Positions 61,407 through 64,000 of a stretch of DNA of 64,000 bases are shown here, in pieces. Numbering within the stretch: position 1 is the first letter of the stretch; each line of letters starts with the position of its first letter. This stretch comes from Epiperipatus broadwayi (Eukaryota; Onychophora; Udeonychophora; Euonychophora; Peripatidae): positions 7,634,572 to 7,698,571 of the forward strand of contig JAQFVV010006238.1 of assembly GCA_028023455.1 (NCBI GenBank), in the 5' to 3' direction. Under the pieces are notes generated by a model. The model saw only the letters and a list, made by a program, of their open reading frames with translations. It made no database searches and was not told the origin of the DNA. The translations under genes were made by a program, and so were the position numbers.

Positions 61407-62320
61407 GTATTTGAGGATGATTAAACAGACAAAACTCTCCATATACTAATGCCATCCTTTGCCAACCAGAATAATCAATGGATGCCAGAAGGCTTGTGCA
61501 TAAAATCCCCATCTAGTGCCTACTCATCCAATATCCCCGACTAGTTTCTGGCTTGTGGCCTTCATCAATGAAAAGTCTTGGATCTGAGATCACTGCATCT
61601 AGATCTTAGGATCTAATGCAACCCTCCAGCAGCCAACTTTTTTCTCTACTTAACTACAAAACTATGAGAATAAAATTGAAAACACAATAATATTGGATGA
61701 GTAGGCACTAGGCGGGGATTTTATGCACAAGCCTTCTGGCATGCATTGATTACTCTGGTTGGCACAGGGTGAAACTACTGTATGGAGAGTTTTGCCTGTT
61801 TAGTAACAGTTATGTGCTAGCATAAGAGATGGTGATCATGTGATGTTTAGTGATTTAACACCAATCCTGCCTAATAGGATAATGGTGGCTATGGTTGTTA
61901 AAGAGCAAAAGACACCAAAATGTATGGGTGCTGAACTGAGTTCAGACCCATATGACTATATAAGCTATTGAGCTTAGATTGAAAATATTATTGTGTTTTT
62001 AATTTCATTCTCATAGTTTTGTAGTTAAGTAGAGATAAAAGGTCACTACTGGAGGGTTGCATTAATCCTAAGATCTAGGTGCAGTGCTCTCAGATCAAAG
62101 GCTTCTCATTGACAAAGGCCACAAGCCAGAAACTAGTCTGATGATATTGGATGAGTAGGCACTAGACAGGGATATTATGCACAAGCCATATGGCATCCAT
62201 TGATTACTCTGGTTGGCACAGGGTGGCACTACTGTAGGAAGAGCTTTGCCTGTTTAATAACAGTTATGTGCTAGCATAAGAGATGGTGTTCATGTGATGT
62301 TTAGTGGTATTTGAGGATGA
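61407..62320 (+). mobile_element. Family B insertion, inverted 5' part plus 454-nt tandem, 14-bp target duplication
   Basis: The insertion 61421-62306 is flanked by gtatttgaggatga at 61407-61420 and 62307-62320. The sequence 61421-61691 is reverse family B; from 61692 it is forward. The forward part repeats after 454 nt (gtaggc at 61701 and 62155; tatgtgctag at 61811 and 62265). The reverse part pairs with about 61986-62255. Forward sequence starts within ~10 nt of the predicted hammerhead cut in the unit, as expected if a cleaved RNA end was copied. Hammerheads at about 61534-61590 (reverse; TTGATGA) and 62101-62150 (forward; TTGACAA) keep GAAACTAGTC but have a mutated first box. Confidence 0.8.
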
Positions 62321-63634
62321 ATGATGTGATCAAAACAGCTTGCAATAATTTAATATTTAATTTAATAAATATTTACCTAGATAATTGTAATACAATATAT
62401 TATACTGGAACAATTTTTCTTCCACCTTTCAAATCATATTTTTAGTTAATATGCATATGACAATTAATACTCTCTGGTGATGGTGTAGTGATGATGATTC
62501 CCCACAAAAGAAATGCAACTTTAGAGACTTAGTGTAACTTTAAAACATTAATTTTACATCTAAAGTACAAAGTTTAATAATGCAATAGAATTAATAAATA
62601 AATTAACATAAAGCAACAAAACATTTATACAAGAATATAGTATAATAAGTTGCTTAAAAGAATTAAACATTTATATTTATTTAATTGCAGTGAGCTATCA
62701 AATATTATACATACTGAATTTTGTTATTTGTACTATCAAATAATGTGCTCTTTAAACAATCAATTCCTTTTTTTAATAACCACCCCTTTTTCATTAATTA
62801 CACTGCATTGATTATAATGAAAACAAGAAAATTAAAAAAAAAAAACACGGATTGATATTTTAATCTTAAGTAAAATAATTTTATTATAATTTTATGATCG
62901 ATTACATTTTATCTGTGTTTATTTTATGATATTAGCCATTTGATCTCTCACTTTAGCTTACTTAATTTTCTAATGGGTTTATCATTCAACGATATCATAA
63001 AACTACAATAAATACCTTTTCTCCTTTGTCATATCCAATCTGAATATTTATCTCTTCCGCCACTAATCTTTATTTACCATTCAAAATATTTGCTGAATGT
63101 ATATAAGCCATTCTCTAGTGCTATCTGTATCGAATAAAAAAATATTTGCCCCAATCTTATCTAATAATTTACGTCATACTTTCCGATTTCAAATATCTCT
63201 TTGTCTTATGCCTGTATTATAAATACAGCTCACAAAGACTTATAAATTAAAAATCTCTAACTATATTATAATGTTATTACAAGATTAATAATTTAACACC
63301 AAATCCAATTTTAAATATCACCATTTGTTATTTAATATTATAGTGGAACATATACGCCTCCTTATTCTAATATCTTTCTTTACTATTTTTTTTGTAATGT
63401 GCTAGCTCATAACATATAGATCTTTATCTTAATAGTTTAGTGACATTCAATCAAATAAAACTTTATACAATTAATAGCATAGAGAAGCAAATTATGTTAA
63501 TTATTGATTTTTCTATCTCTTGATTTATCTCCCCATATTAATAATTATTTTAAAACATAAATATATAAATTCAACATTCCTTTTCTTTTTAAAACTTGTT
63601 TTATTCCAAACTATAATTTTCTTTCTCCTTCCAT
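62321..63634. other. AT-rich spacer, nothing recognised
   Basis: No gene or supported repeat. Confidence 0.5.

Positions 63635-64000
<366 letters not shown>

Overview
The window looks like non-coding DNA from an animal, probably an invertebrate. It is very AT-rich (roughly three quarters A+T by eye) and full of (AT)n microsatellites. It is packed with decayed non-LTR retrotransposons, a Penelope-like fragment, tRNA-derived SINEs and fold-back repeats. I recognised no host protein-coding gene and cannot name the species. Apart from the LINE at 43-48 kb, almost every open frame here is a shadow of a repeat or of a (TA)n tract.

The main observation is that at least five dispersed repeat families (called B, C, D, E and F here) carry the same catalytic RNA layout. 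Each has a CTGANGA box, a short stem-loop, a GAAA box, a short self-complementary helix III ending in TC or TA, and flanking strands that pair as a two-part helix I. This is a type I hammerhead ribozyme (HHR), the class known from Penelope-like elements and animal 'retrozymes'. Families B, C and F also occur as tandem units of constant length (about 454, 473 and 413 nt), with one ribozyme per unit. Several loci are head-to-head palindromes. Two family B loci are flanked by 14-bp direct repeats, with the 5' part inverted against the 3' part. A Penelope-like GIY-YIG relic, a possible source of enzymes for such elements, lies at 10.7-11.5 kb.

Layout. 0-0.3 kb: 3' end of LINE family A. 0.7-1 kb: family B insertion. 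2.4-3.1 kb: reverse-strand LINE C-terminus. 4.5-5.3 and 9.0-9.3 kb: family C. 6.8-7.1 kb: family D with the best-formed HHR. 8.2, 12.7 and 24.3 kb: tRNA-derived SINEs. 10.7-11.5 kb: Penelope-like relic. 14.3-15.0 kb: family E palindrome. 16.4-20.85 kb: decayed reverse-strand RTE-type LINE split by a family B plus LINE A block. 21.2-23.2 kb: reverse-strand LINE with zinc-knuckle ORF1. 26.9-27.2 kb: family C fold-back. 27.7-31.6 kb: element with ~0.88-kb inverted arms. 42.9-48 kb: fairly young two-ORF LINE. 48.2-49.6 kb: family F palindrome with four HHRs. 50.1-51.3 kb: family B fold-back. 54.1-54.8 kb: ~60-bp minisatellite. 59.3-60.5 kb: TIR element with a TATA duplication. 61.4-62.3 kb: family B insertion. 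63.6 kb to the edge: palindrome with (TAA)n.

The elements probably interact only as parasites: LINEs, Penelope-like elements and passengers mobilised in trans. All functional statements are inferred from sequence motifs.
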